Numbered from the stretch's first letter, positions 18,541 to 28,155 are shown. The stretch is DNA of 64,000 bases from Afipia sp. OHSU_II-C1 (GCF_000497575.1 NZ_APJI01000015.1:207610-271609), one strand, 5' to 3'. Notes: a model not told the origin generated them from the letters alone. Made by a program: numbers and translations.

Positions 18541-18657
18541 CTCCCTCTCCCCCGTGGGGAGAGGGTTGGGGTGAGGGGATCTAAATCTATCGAGAGATTC
18601 TACGCCCTCACCCGACTTCGCTGACGCGAAGTCGACCTCTCCCCACGGGAGAGGTGG
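18541..18657. repeat. Long palindromic intergenic repeat between convergent genes
   Basis: The left arm runs CTCCCTCTCCCCCGTGGGGA and on to GTGAGGGG; the right arm is its near reverse complement (CCCTCACCC and CTCTCCCCACGGGAGAGG), and a second small hairpin (GACTTCGCTGACGCGAAGTC) sits inside the right arm. Elements of this kind are widespread in rhizobial genomes. Between two gene ends it could act as a bidirectional transcription stop or mRNA-protecting hairpin. Confidence 0.8.
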
Positions 18658-18677
18658 GCTGAACGATAACCCTTACC

Positions 18678-21011
18678 TCACGCAGCCTTCGTGGCTTTGG
18701 CCTGCTGAATCGCATCCCAGATTTTCACCGGCGTCAGCGGTGTCTGCAGCGATGTGATGCCGAGATCGCTGAGCGCATCCATCACGCCGTTGACGATGCA
18801 TGGCGGACCGCCGATGGCGCCGGATTCGCCGCAGCCCTTCGCGCCGAGCGGATTGGTCTTGCACGGCGCAGAGTCGTCGAGCGTCACATCGATGCTGCCC
18901 GGCATGTCGCTGGCGCGCGGGATGCAATAGTCCTGATAGCTCGCCGTGAGCAGCTGCCCCGAGGAATCGTACACCACGCCTTCATAAAGCGCCTGTCCGA
19001 TGCCCTGCGCGACACCGCCGTGAACCTGACCGGTGACCAGCATCGGATTGATGGCGACGCCGACGTCATCCACCGTGGTGTAACGCACCACGCGGGTCAC
19101 GCCGGTTTCGGGATCAATCTCGACTTCACAGATATGCGTGCCGTTCGGCCAGGTCGGCCCGTCCACCTCGCCCTTGCTCTCGACGCTGAGGCGCGAGTCC
19201 TTCTCGTCCTTGGCAAGATCGAACAGACTGACCCGGCGGTCGGTGCCGACCACAGTCAGCACGCCATCACCGTATTCGATGTCGCCGACAGAAGCTTCGA
19301 GCACATGCGACGCCTTCTCGCGCGCCTTCTGGATCAGATCGCCGGCCGACACGACGGTTGCGGTGCCTCCGACGAACAGCGAGCGCGAACCGACGCTGCC
19401 GCCGCCCGTCGCCTTGTCCGTGTCGCCCTGGATAACATCGATACGGTCGAGCGGAATGCCGAGCGCGCCCGCCACCATCTGTGAGTAGCTGGTCTGAAGT
19501 CCCTGCCCCATCGCCTGGGTGCCCGACTGCAACACCACGCGGCCCTCGGCGGTCGCCGACAACGTGACCTTTTCGGTGTGCACGCGGCCGCCGGTCCATT
19601 CGATGTAACTGGTGAGACCACGTCCGTAGAGCAGGCCCTTTTTCTTCGCGGCTTTCTTGCGCGCGTTGAACCCGTCCCAGTCCGCGAGCTTCGAGGCGCG
19701 CTCCATCATGTGCGCGAAAGCACCGCTGTCGTAGACTTCGCCGACCGCGTTCTTGTAGGGCAGTTGCGAGGGCTTGATGTAATTCACCTTGCGGATCTGG
19801 CGCGGGTCCATGCCGATCTGCCGCGCGGCGGCATCCATCAATCGCTCGACGATGAACACCGCTTCCGGCCGTCCGGCGCCGCGATAAGGGCCGGTCGGCG
19901 CGGTGTGAGTGAGCACTGCCTTGATGTCGAAATGAATCAGCGGGAGATCATAAACGCCGGTGGCGACGAACGGTCCAAGCACCAGCGGAATAATCACGCC
20001 AGCGCCGGTGAGATAGGCGCCGGTGCCGCCTAGCGAGCGCACGCGGAACGCCAGCACGCGGCCCTTTTCATCGAGCGCGAATTCGCCGGTCGATGTGAGA
20101 TCGCGGCCATGCGATCCGCCGATGAAGTCGTCGATGCGGTCGCCGCGCCAGCGCACCGTGCGCTTCAGTTTCGTGGCCGCATAAGCAACGATGCCGTCTT
20201 CGGGATAGAGATTGACCTTGTGGCCGAAGCCGCCGCCGATATCGCCGACCATCACGTGAACGCTGTCCTTGGGACGCTTGAGCACAACATCCGAAAGAAT
20301 GTCGCGCGTTGCGGTCGGTGTCTGGCTCTGGACATGCAGCGTGAGGCGGCCGGTTTTCTTGTCGACCTCCGCCATGGTGCTGCGCGGCTCCATCGCCGAC
20401 GGCACCAGCCGCTGGCTGGTGATATCGAGCGAGACGACGTGTTTGGCCTTCGCGAAGGCGGCTTCCGTCGCAGCCGCATCGCCGTAGCTCATCGCAGCGG
20501 CAATGTTGTCCGGCGCATCCGGCCAGACCACAGGCGCACCGGGCGCCAGCGCATCGGCCGGACTGACAACTGCCGGCAGAATCTCGTAATCGACAACGAT
20601 CGCCTCGGCGGCCGTCTGCGCATCGGCACGTGATGGGGCCAGTACAGCCGCGACCGGCTCGCCGGCAAAGCGGACAACATCGTGCGCCAGCAGACGCCGC
20701 GGCGGGGCGGCCATCGGCGAACCGTCGGGCCGCTTGAAGATCGGCAGGGTCGGGATGGCGCCGATATCGTCTGCGACCAGATCGGCTCCGGTATAGACGG
20801 CGGCAACGCCCGGCACGGCCAGCGCCGCGCTGGTATCGATCGCGATGATCCTGGCGTGGGCGTGCGGCGAGCGCAGCACGTAAAGCCACAACGCGCCGTC
20901 CTGCGCCTTGTCGTCGATGAAATGTCCCTGTCCTGTGAGAAGCCGCTGATCTTCGAGGCGCTTGACGGATTGGCCCGCACCGAAGCGCAGGTTGGAGGGC
21001 AGAATGTTCAT
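18678..21011 (-). CDS. CoxL-like molybdenum hydroxylase large subunit (xanthine dehydrogenase family), orphan
   Basis: A 777-residue molybdopterin-binding subunit. The N-terminal domain starts with GAGQSVKRLEDQRLLTGQGH; the Mo-binding domains contain GDIGGGFGHK, the motif PYRGAGRPEA and the catalytic Glu in GCGESGAIGGPP. The AYRGAGR-type loop marks the form-II CoxL-like group, not true CO dehydrogenase (which has AYRCSFR), so the substrate is more likely a heterocycle or aldehyde. The usual FAD (CoxM) and 2Fe-2S (CoxS) genes are not adjacent. The start at 21011 follows GAAGGA. It is divergent from the 4Fe-4S molybdopterin oxidoreductase gene. Confidence 0.9.
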   Translation of the reverse strand: MNILPSNLRFGAGQSVKRLEDQRLLTGQGHFIDDKAQDGALWLYVLRSPHAHARIIAIDTSAALAVPGVAAVYTGADLVADDIGAIPTLPIFKRPDGSPMAAPPRRLLAHDVVRFAGEPVAAVLAPSRADAQTAAEAIVVDYEILPAVVSPADALAPGAPVVWPDAPDNIAAAMSYGDAAATEAAFAKAKHVVSLDITSQRLVPSAMEPRSTMAEVDKKTGRLTLHVQSQTPTATRDILSDVVLKRPKDSVHVMVGDIGGGFGHKVNLYPEDGIVAYAATKLKRTVRWRGDRIDDFIGGSHGRDLTSTGEFALDEKGRVLAFRVRSLGGTGAYLTGAGVIIPLVLGPFVATGVYDLPLIHFDIKAVLTHTAPTGPYRGAGRPEAVFIVERLMDAAARQIGMDPRQIRKVNYIKPSQLPYKNAVGEVYDSGAFAHMMERASKLADWDGFNARKKAAKKKGLLYGRGLTSYIEWTGGRVHTEKVTLSATAEGRVVLQSGTQAMGQGLQTSYSQMVAGALGIPLDRIDVIQGDTDKATGGGSVGSRSLFVGGTATVVSAGDLIQKAREKASHVLEASVGDIEYGDGVLTVVGTDRRVSLFDLAKDEKDSRLSVESKGEVDGPTWPNGTHICEVEIDPETGVTRVVRYTTVDDVGVAINPMLVTGQVHGGVAQGIGQALYEGVVYDSSGQLLTASYQDYCIPRASDMPGSIDVTLDDSAPCKTNPLGAKGCGESGAIGGPPCIVNGVMDALSDLGITSLQTPLTPVKIWDAIQQAKATKAA

Positions 21012-21218
21012 CGGTGTTCCTTCAAACCAGACTGGACGCGAGCGAAGCCGCCGGACAGGCGGCACCCGGTCCCGATGCGGGTTCCGCTTAGCACAATCCG
21101 GCATGGGGAGTTGAGTCCGTGGAATGGTTTTCCGCCATGCGCCGGAAGTGGGGCTTTCGTGGTCCCACAGCCCAGCCCTGACCTTGCATGTCCGCCCGCG
21201 CAGATTAAGGTCGCTGCA

Positions 21219-23339
21219 ATGAATGAAATGATCCGCCCCAAATCCGTGCCGCCAGGATCTGTGCCTCGACGGGTCGCTGCGACCGCCTGCCCGCACGATT
21301 GCCCCTCGACCTGCGCCCTTGAAGTCGATGTGCTCGACGAGCGCACCATCGGCCGGGTGCGCGGCGCGCGGGACAACGGCTACACGGCGGGGGTGATCTG
21401 CGCCAAAGTCGCCCGCTACGCCGAGCGGATTCATCATCCTGACCGCCTGACGAACCCGCTGGTCCGCACCGGCGCAAAAGGCTCCGGCACCTTCGCCCCG
21501 ATTTCATGGGACGATGCGCTGGATCTGGTTGCCGGGAAATTCCTGGAGGCCGAAGCACGGTACGGCTCCGAGGCGGTCTGGCCCTATCAGTACGCAGGCA
21601 CCATGGGCCTTGTGATGCGCGACGGCATCCATCGTCTGCGCCATGCCAAGAAGTACTCCGGCTTCCATTCCACCATCTGCGTCAATCCGGCCTGGACCGG
21701 ATTCGTCGCCGGCACCGGCAAACTCGCAGGCCCGGACCCGCGCGAGATCGCGAAGTCCGACTGCGTCGTGATCTGGGGCACCAACGCGGTCAGCACCCAG
21801 GTCAACGTCATGACTCACGCGACGCGGGCGCGGAAGGAACGCAGCGCGAAAATTGTTGCGGTCGACGTCTATATGAACGGCACCATGGAGCAGGCCGATC
21901 TCGCGGTGCTGGTGCGGCCGGGTACCGACGGCGCCCTCGCCTGCGCGGTGATGCATTGCCTGTTCCGCGACGGCAAGGCGGATCGCGATTTTCTTGCGCA
22001 GCATACTGATGCCCCGCGCGAGCTTGAGCACCATTTGCAAAGCCGGAGTCCGGAATGGGCCTCGAAAATCACCGGCTGCCCGGTCGAAACCATCGAGGAG
22101 TTCGCGGCGCTGGTGGGCAATACACCGCGCACCTATTTCCGGCTCGGCTACGGTTTCTCCCGCTCACGCAACGGCGCGCCGAACATGCATGCCGCGAGCT
22201 GTATCGCAGCGGTGACCGGCGCGTGGCGCCATGAGGGCGGCGGCGCATTCCACAACAACGGCGCGATCTATCACTGGGACCGTTCGCTGATCGAGGGTCT
22301 CGATGTGGTCGATCCATCGATCCGCATGCTCGACCAGTCGCGCATCGGCGCAATTCTGTGCGGCGACGCCGACGCGCTGTTCAATGGGCCGCCGGTAACG
22401 GCGATGCTGATCCAGAACACCAACCCGGTGTCGGTCGCACCGGACCAGACCCGCGTCAAGCAGGGCTTCGCGCGCGACGACCTGTTCGTCTGCGTGCACG
22501 AACAGTTCATGACCGAGACGGCAAAGGCTGCCGACCTCGTGCTGCCGGCGACGATGTTCATGGAGCACGACGACGTTTATCAGGGCGGCGGACATCAATA
22601 CATTATCGCGGGCCCGAAACTGATCGAGCCGCCGGGCGAGTGCCGCTCCAACCACGATGTGATCGTCAGCCTCGCCAGGCGGCTTGGGGCAAAGCACCGC
22701 GGCTTCGACATGACGCCGCGCGAGATCATCGACTGGACGCTGCAAAAATCCGGCTGGGGCACGCTGGAAAACCTCGAGCGCGAACGCTGGATCGACTGCC
22801 AGCCGGATTTCAAGACCGCGCATTACACCAGGGGCTTTGCGTGGCCTGACGGCAAATTCCGTTTCAAGCCGGACTGGCCAACGGTGCCGTTCCGCAGTCC
22901 GGGGCTTTCGGGCCCGGTGGACGATCTCCCTCAATTGCCGGATCACTGGACGGTGATCGAGGAAGCCGACGAGCATCACAAGTTTCGTCTCGCCACGTCG
23001 CCGGCGCGCAACTTCCTCAACACCACCTTCAACGAAACGCCGACCTCGCTCAGCCGCGAGCAGCGCCCGACGGTGATGATCCATCCCGACGATGCGGCGG
23101 CGCTGTCGATCGCCGACGGCGACAAGGTGATCCTCGGCAACGAGCGCGGCGAAGTCCGGCTTCACGCCAAATCCTTCGATGGCGTGCGGCGCGGCGTGCT
23201 GATCGCGGAATCCATCTGGCCGAACCATGCCTATGAAGACGGCCGCGGCATCAACACGCTGACGGGCGCCGATCCGATCGCGCCCTATGGCGGCGCGGCG
23301 TTCCATGACAACCGCGTCTGGATCAGGCGCGCGGCGTAG
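21219..23339 (+). CDS. Molybdopterin oxidoreductase with N-terminal 4Fe-4S site (DMSO reductase superfamily)
   Basis: A 706-residue protein. The N-terminal iron-sulfur motif is ATACPHDCPSTC (Cys spaced x3, x3) with a later Cys in GVICAKVARY; the molybdopterin domain continues through QNTNPVSVAPDQ, and the C-terminal dinucleotide-binding domain contains RPTVMIHPDDAAALSIADGD. The protein has no Tat signal, so it should be cytoplasmic. The start ATG at 21219 follows AAGG; a longer frame back to 20682 overlaps the divergent CoxL-like gene and is not coding. No small subunit or membrane anchor follows. The reaction is unknown. The divergent CoxL-like gene starts 207 bases away. Confidence 0.88.
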   Translation: MNEMIRPKSVPPGSVPRRVAATACPHDCPSTCALEVDVLDERTIGRVRGARDNGYTAGVICAKVARYAERIHHPDRLTNPLVRTGAKGSGTFAPISWDDALDLVAGKFLEAEARYGSEAVWPYQYAGTMGLVMRDGIHRLRHAKKYSGFHSTICVNPAWTGFVAGTGKLAGPDPREIAKSDCVVIWGTNAVSTQVNVMTHATRARKERSAKIVAVDVYMNGTMEQADLAVLVRPGTDGALACAVMHCLFRDGKADRDFLAQHTDAPRELEHHLQSRSPEWASKITGCPVETIEEFAALVGNTPRTYFRLGYGFSRSRNGAPNMHAASCIAAVTGAWRHEGGGAFHNNGAIYHWDRSLIEGLDVVDPSIRMLDQSRIGAILCGDADALFNGPPVTAMLIQNTNPVSVAPDQTRVKQGFARDDLFVCVHEQFMTETAKAADLVLPATMFMEHDDVYQGGGHQYIIAGPKLIEPPGECRSNHDVIVSLARRLGAKHRGFDMTPREIIDWTLQKSGWGTLENLERERWIDCQPDFKTAHYTRGFAWPDGKFRFKPDWPTVPFRSPGLSGPVDDLPQLPDHWTVIEEADEHHKFRLATSPARNFLNTTFNETPTSLSREQRPTVMIHPDDAAALSIADGDKVILGNERGEVRLHAKSFDGVRRGVLIAESIWPNHAYEDGRGINTLTGADPIAPYGGAAFHDNRVWIRRAA

Positions 23340-23352
23340 GGCAGGCTCGTCG

Positions 23353-24126
23353 TTACATCCAGCTTCGGATCAGCATGTAGATCGCGACGCAGGAAATCAC
23401 CGCCACAAAAACGTCGTTGAGCAGTGTCCGCCTGCTCGCCAGCAGATGCGCTGACTTCACGCCGATGTATCCGCCGGCCAGACCGCCGACGATAAAGACC
23501 GCGGTCAGCGGCCAGTTCACCAGACCGGAGAACGCGTAGCTCGTTGCTGTGGTGAGACCGAAGGCCAGCACGGCCACCAGCGATGAACTCACCGCGTACA
23601 CCAGCGGCATGTCGGTCGCGAACACCAGCGCCGGCACAATCAGGAAGCCGCCGCCGATACCGAAGAAGCCGGAAAGCATGCCGGTGGCAAACCCCACGCC
23701 GATGAGCGACGGGGCATTGGCCCGGCTCAACTGAACAGACTTGTTGCCGGCATGATCGCGGCGCCGCCGCATCAGGAAGGCAACCACCAGCATCAATAGC
23801 GCGAACATCGTCAGCAGGCGCTGCCCGTCGACCATCTTGCCGACCAGTGAACCGAGAAACGCTCCAATCACACCTGCGCCGGCGAGCACCGACGCGCACC
23901 CCCACTTTACCGTGCCGGTACGTGCGTGGATGAGAAGGCCGAACGCTGCGCTCGCCGCAACGGCGAGCGAGCTGGTGCCGATCGCCACATGCGCATTCGG
24001 TACGCCGACCAGATACACCATCAGGGGCACTGCAAGAATCGACCCGCCGCCGCCGACCACACCGAGCGAAAAGCCGACAAGCGAGCCCGATGCCGCTCCA
24101 AGCAAGCCCTGCGCCAAGGAGATCAT
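23353..24126 (-). CDS. TauE/SafE-family permease
   Basis: A 257-residue protein with about eight membrane helices and the duplicated TauE signature: GFSLGVVGGGGSILAVP near the start and GFFGIGGGFLIVPAL in the second half. Members export sulfite, sulfoacetate or other organosulfur anions, or move small anions inward. The ATG at 24126 puts the first helix at the N-terminus; an in-frame ATG at 24183 would add 19 hydrophilic residues. The stop is 11 bases from that of the molybdopterin oxidoreductase gene on the other strand, so a sulfur-related link is only suggestive. Confidence 0.82.
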   Translation of the reverse strand: MISLAQGLLGAASGSLVGFSLGVVGGGGSILAVPLMVYLVGVPNAHVAIGTSSLAVAASAAFGLLIHARTGTVKWGCASVLAGAGVIGAFLGSLVGKMVDGQRLLTMFALLMLVVAFLMRRRRDHAGNKSVQLSRANAPSLIGVGFATGMLSGFFGIGGGFLIVPALVFATDMPLVYAVSSSLVAVLAFGLTTATSYAFSGLVNWPLTAVFIVGGLAGGYIGVKSAHLLASRRTLLNDVFVAVISCVAIYMLIRSWM

Positions 24127-24270
24127 ACCGGTCGCCCCCCGCCGGCGGTTCGTCCCGCCGGGCTGTTTCATTCGGGGCAGCATGACACGATTTCAGCGCA
24201 GAGCCATCGGCAACCGACGAATTCCGCAACTTTCAACAGGCCGAAAGGGGACCCGGTACGCGACTGCCCG

Positions 24271-25791
24271 CTACGCGGACTGGCGATTTTCCCAGTACGG
24301 ATCGCGCAGCTTGCGCTTGAAGATCTTGCCGCTGGCTTCGCGCGGCAGGGCTTCAAGGAAGTTGATGTCTTTCGGCACCTTGAAGTTCGCCAGCCGCTTC
24401 CGCAGATAATCCTGCACGTCCTTCGGCGTCAGCGCGGCGCCGGTATCAGGCTCGATGCAGGCGCACAGCCGTTCGCCGAATTCGTCGTCCGGAATGCCGA
24501 ACACAGCGCAGTCGCGCACGCCCTCCATGCCGATCAGCGTGTTCTCGATCTCCGCCGGATAGATGTTGACGCCGCCCGAGATCACCATGTCGCGCTTGCG
24601 GTCGCACAGGAACAGATAGCCGTCTTCATCAAGATAGCCGACATCACCGACGCTGATCAGGCCCTCCCGACCGGCTTCCTCGCGCGCACCTGCTTTGCGG
24701 TGATAATCGAAATCCGGGATCGCGGTCTGCCGCATGAAGATCTCGCCGATCTCATTGACACCGCAGGGCTCGCCGTTCGGGCCGAAGATCTTGACGATGC
24801 CGCCTTCGATCGCGCGCCCGACGGTGCCGGGCTTCGCCAGCGCTTCCTGTGCCGAGTGCCAGATCGGAATCCCGGTCTCGGTTGAGCCGAAGTACTCATG
24901 AACCACCGGCCCCCACCATGCGATCATCGCCTGTTTGACCGGAACGGGACAGGGTGCCGCGCCATGCACCACGAACCGCAGCGACGACAGATCGTACCGC
25001 GCCTTCACTTCATCCGGCAGCCGCAGCAGCCGCACGAACATGGTCGGCACCATGTGCATGTGAGTGACCTTATGCCGCTCGATGAGTTGCAGCAGATCCT
25101 CTGGATCGAAACGCGGCTCCAGAACGATGGTGCAGTCGTGGCGGAATGCCAGCATGCCGTAGGAACTGGGGGCCGAATGATACATCGGCCCGTTCATCAG
25201 AATGACCTGATCTTCATTCGGCTTCAGGCCGTAGGTGATGGCGCTGACCCGTTCGGCCGCGGCCATCTGTTCCGGCAGCATCGGCAGACGCCGCACGCCC
25301 TTCGGCCGGCCTGTGGTGCCGGACGTATAGAACATCGGCGTTGCGCGGCCCGGCGCTTCCCGGGAAGGCGCAAATCCGTCGCGCCAGACATCCCAATCCA
25401 CCCGGCCCTCGGGCACGCGCGCCAGTTCTGGCGGCACACTGAAAGCATCAGCAATCTCCGGCGGCGTTTTCACGACCAGCAGCGGCAACCGCTTCGGCAG
25501 ACCGTCCTTGATCTGCGGCAACAGATCCGCGTGGCACACGAGGCTGTGCGCGCCGCTGTCGGCCAGAATATAGGCGACCTCTTCTGCCTTCAGGTGCCAG
25601 TTGATCGGCACCACCGGCGATCCCAGCATCGCCGCAGCCGCCGACGCTTCGAAAAGCGCGAAATCATTGCGCAGCATCAGCCCGACAGGCGCACCGTCAC
25701 GCAGGCCGAGCGCCTTGAAGCCGGTGGCGGCCCGCGCGATGCGCTCTTGGATTTCAGGCGTGCTGATCTGACGGTCGCCGCTGATAATCAT
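24271..25791 (-). CDS. Acyl-CoA synthetase / AMP-dependent ligase
   Basis: A 506-residue adenylate-forming enzyme. The P-loop-like A3 motif is YTSGTTGRPKGVRR; later motifs are YFGSTETG, VGDVGYLDEDGYLF, and the hinge and C-terminal Lys region (KRDMVISGGVNIYPAEIEN; PREASGKIFKR). It activates a carboxylic acid to an acyl-CoA through an acyl-AMP. It lies downstream of a binding protein and a nitronate monooxygenase on the same strand, so the three may form a uptake-and-activation unit. The acid is unknown; fatty or aromatic acids are both possible. The N-terminus is slightly short compared with typical members. Confidence 0.9.
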   Translation of the reverse strand: MIISGDRQISTPEIQERIARAATGFKALGLRDGAPVGLMLRNDFALFEASAAAAMLGSPVVPINWHLKAEEVAYILADSGAHSLVCHADLLPQIKDGLPKRLPLLVVKTPPEIADAFSVPPELARVPEGRVDWDVWRDGFAPSREAPGRATPMFYTSGTTGRPKGVRRLPMLPEQMAAAERVSAITYGLKPNEDQVILMNGPMYHSAPSSYGMLAFRHDCTIVLEPRFDPEDLLQLIERHKVTHMHMVPTMFVRLLRLPDEVKARYDLSSLRFVVHGAAPCPVPVKQAMIAWWGPVVHEYFGSTETGIPIWHSAQEALAKPGTVGRAIEGGIVKIFGPNGEPCGVNEIGEIFMRQTAIPDFDYHRKAGAREEAGREGLISVGDVGYLDEDGYLFLCDRKRDMVISGGVNIYPAEIENTLIGMEGVRDCAVFGIPDDEFGERLCACIEPDTGAALTPKDVQDYLRKRLANFKVPKDINFLEALPREASGKIFKRKLRDPYWENRQSA

Positions 25792-25821
25792 GGTGTCGTT
25801 CCGGCTGAAGAAAGAGAACAG

Positions 25822-25846
25822 GCGCGCCGCGGCATCCGCAGCGCGC
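25822..25846 (-). terminator. Hairpin between binding-protein and ligase genes
   Basis: An 11-bp stem with one mismatch (GCGCGCTGCGG / CCGCGGCGCGC on the minus strand) and an ATG loop is followed by a pyrimidine-rich run (CTGTTCTCTTTCTTC). It lies 12 bases after the stop codon of the binding-protein gene, so it may reduce read-through into the ligase gene or protect the upstream mRNA. Confidence 0.5.
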
Positions 25847-25857
25847 CCTCGTTACAT

Positions 25858-27048
25858 TTACTGATCGTCGAGAACCTTGCCGAATCCGACCCAGCTCTTG
25901 CCGTCGAAGCGGCGCAGCAACAGTTGCTGGAACGGCAGATAATCGTCGGGCCCGGTGTTGACCGTGATGCCCGGCAATAGAAGCGGCAGCTCGACGTTCT
26001 TGAGCGAAGCAGCCTGGCGCCTGATGTTTTCGGCACTGAAATCGTCCTTGCAGGCCTTGAGCACGGCGACCATCAACTGCGCGTAGTGGTATCCTGCCGA
26101 ATAGTTCGAGTTGTTCAGGTCGGCATTCGGCATGTACTGCTTCATGAACGCGAAGAACTCTTTCACGCCGGGATCGTTCGCCCATTGCACGTCGTTGACG
26201 TCCTTCTGGTTGCTGGACGAGATCATGCCGACGGCATTCTCCAACCCTGCCGGTGCGAGGAACGAAATCGACGCGGCCGATGTCGGCAGGAACGTCATGT
26301 CCGGCTTCCAGCCGAGTTCGGCAATACCCTTGATCAACTGCGAGGTGAACTTGCCGAGCACCACGCCGAACAGCACGTCGGCACCGGATGCCTTCAAGGT
26401 GGCAAGCTGCGAGTTGATGGTCGGCGCAGTCACCTCATAGCTCGCCTCGGCTACGATCATGGTCGCGGCCTTGTCACCGAGCGCGCGCTTGAAGCCGCTG
26501 ACATAGTCGCGGCCGAAGTCGTCGTTCTGCGCGAGAATGGCGATCTTCGCATTCGGTTTCGTCGCCAGGATATGCTTGGCGTAGATCACGCCCTCGGAGG
26601 CATAGGCCGCCATGCCCGGCATGGTGTAGGGGAAGCCCTTCGGATCGGCCCACTTGGTCGCACCGCTGAGAACGAATAACTGCGGAATTTTCTTGCCGTT
26701 GAGATAACGATGCACCGCATTGTTGGTCGCGGTGCCGAGCGAGGCGAACATCACCTGCACCTCGTCCTGTTCGACCAGCTTGCGGGTGTGCTCGACGGTC
26801 TTCGGCGGCGAGTACGCGTCATCCATGCTGATGAACTTGATCTTACGGCCGTTGATGCCACCTTCGGCATTGATCTTCTCGAAGTACGCTTCCTGCACCC
26901 GGCCGATCATACCGAAGCCCGACAGCGGGCCGCTGTAAGGCAAGGTCTGCCCGATGCGGATTTCACCCTTGTTATCCGCATGTGCCTGCGTGATTCCGCA
27001 CGCGGCAAGCGTCAGCATGGCCGTCGCAAGACGTGATAAGGCCTTCAT
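25858..27048 (-). CDS. Branched-chain-type ABC transporter substrate-binding protein
   Basis: A 396-residue periplasmic protein with a signal peptide (residues 1-24, ending AHA-D) and the type I receptor fold: EIRIGQTLPYSGPLSGFG opens lobe 1, VQVMFASLGTATNNAVHRYL follows, and AILAQNDDFGRDYV is the typical lobe-2 segment. AGGAGA is positioned well before the ATG. It stands between the nitronate monooxygenase and acyl-CoA ligase genes without permease or ATPase genes. The neighbourhood suggests uptake of an organic acid. Confidence 0.88.
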   Translation of the reverse strand: MKALSRLATAMLTLAACGITQAHADNKGEIRIGQTLPYSGPLSGFGMIGRVQEAYFEKINAEGGINGRKIKFISMDDAYSPPKTVEHTRKLVEQDEVQVMFASLGTATNNAVHRYLNGKKIPQLFVLSGATKWADPKGFPYTMPGMAAYASEGVIYAKHILATKPNAKIAILAQNDDFGRDYVSGFKRALGDKAATMIVAEASYEVTAPTINSQLATLKASGADVLFGVVLGKFTSQLIKGIAELGWKPDMTFLPTSAASISFLAPAGLENAVGMISSSNQKDVNDVQWANDPGVKEFFAFMKQYMPNADLNNSNYSAGYHYAQLMVAVLKACKDDFSAENIRRQAASLKNVELPLLLPGITVNTGPDDYLPFQQLLLRRFDGKSWVGFGKVLDDQ

Positions 27049-27117
27049 GGTGTCTCCTCCCTGATTTGTTGTTTTCTTGTGGTGGGCCGCGCTTATACGC
27101 GCGTGCCCCGTTTTCCG

Positions 27118-28092
27118 TCAGGCGCTTGCGCGCATCAGGAAATCTCCTCGCGCTTCGGCGAATTCGGTCTTGAGGCGTTCCACCAGTTCCGCGACCGGCG
27201 GAATGTCAGAGATCTGGCCGATGCCCTGCCCCGAGCCCCAGATATCGCGCCAGGCCTTGACCTTCATGTTCCCGCCGGAGCCGAAGTTCATCTTGGTCTT
27301 GTCGGCAACCGGCAGATTGTCTGGATCGAGGCCGGCGGCGGCGATCGACGGGCCGAGGTAATTGCCATGAACGCCGGTGAACAGGTTGGTGTAGACCGTG
27401 TCGTGAGCGGCATAGTCGGTCAGCGCCTTCTTGTAGGCGGGATCGGCGTTGGCCTCGACGGTCGCGATGAAGCGCGTGCCCATGTAGGCCATGTCCGCGC
27501 CGAGCGCGAGCGCCGACGCGATACCCCAGCCGTCGGAGATCGCGCCAGAGAGCAGGATGGTACCCTTGAACCACTGCTTCACTTCGCGCACGAGGGCAAA
27601 GGGCGACAGCGTGCCGGCATGACCGCCCGCACCCGCGCAGACGAGGATAAGTCCATCGACACCCTGTTCGGCAGCCTTGCGCGCATGTTTCACGTTGATG
27701 ACGTCGTGGAATACCACGCCACCATAGGAGTGCGCGGCCTCGACGATTTCGGACGGCGGACGCAGCGAGGTGATGATGACCGGAACCTTGTGCTTCACAC
27801 AGGTTTCCATGTCCTTCATGAGCCGGTCGTTGGAGGCGTGGCAGATCTGGTTGACCGCGTAGGGCGCGACCTTCTTGTCCGGATTCTTCGCCTGATACTC
27901 GCCGAGTTCGTCCTCGATCTGGGTCAGCCATTCGCCGAGTTTCTCGACCGGCCGCGCATTCAGCGCCGGGAACGAGCCGACGATGCCGGCCTTGCACTGC
28001 GCGATCACCAGCTCAGGACCCGATACGATAAAGAGCGGCGAGCCGAGAACGGGCAGTTCAAGCGTACCATTGAGCGAGGCGGGAAGCGGCAT
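27118..28092 (-). CDS. Nitronate monooxygenase / 2-nitropropane dioxygenase family FMN enzyme
   Basis: A 324-residue TIM-barrel flavoprotein. FMN-contact and catalytic features are SPLFIVSGPELVIAQCKAG near the N-terminus, CAGAGGHAG with the catalytic His near the centre, and LSGAISDGWGIASALALGAD for phosphate binding. The family oxidises alkyl nitronates such as propionate-3-nitronate, or acts as an enoyl reductase or related flavoenzyme. The start at 28092 follows AGGA. A LysR regulator is transcribed divergently from 28187. The exact substrate is not shown by sequence. Confidence 0.87.
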   Translation of the reverse strand: MPLPASLNGTLELPVLGSPLFIVSGPELVIAQCKAGIVGSFPALNARPVEKLGEWLTQIEDELGEYQAKNPDKKVAPYAVNQICHASNDRLMKDMETCVKHKVPVIITSLRPPSEIVEAAHSYGGVVFHDVINVKHARKAAEQGVDGLILVCAGAGGHAGTLSPFALVREVKQWFKGTILLSGAISDGWGIASALALGADMAYMGTRFIATVEANADPAYKKALTDYAAHDTVYTNLFTGVHGNYLGPSIAAAGLDPDNLPVADKTKMNFGSGGNMKVKAWRDIWGSGQGIGQISDIPPVAELVERLKTEFAEARGDFLMRASA

Positions 28093-28155
28093 CGGATTTG
28101 TCCTGTTTGAATGTGAGCAACGATAACATCTTGACCGGCGCCCCCAATGTCCAAT

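Noticed and set aside
20682..21218. N-terminal extension of the molybdopterin oxidoreductase
   Set aside because: It overlaps the start of the divergent gene, and the iron-sulfur motif follows the ATG at 21219 at normal distance.
21012..21437. N-terminal extension of the CoxL-like gene
   Set aside because: It would overlap the divergent molybdopterin oxidoreductase; family homology begins at 21011, where a ribosome site is present.
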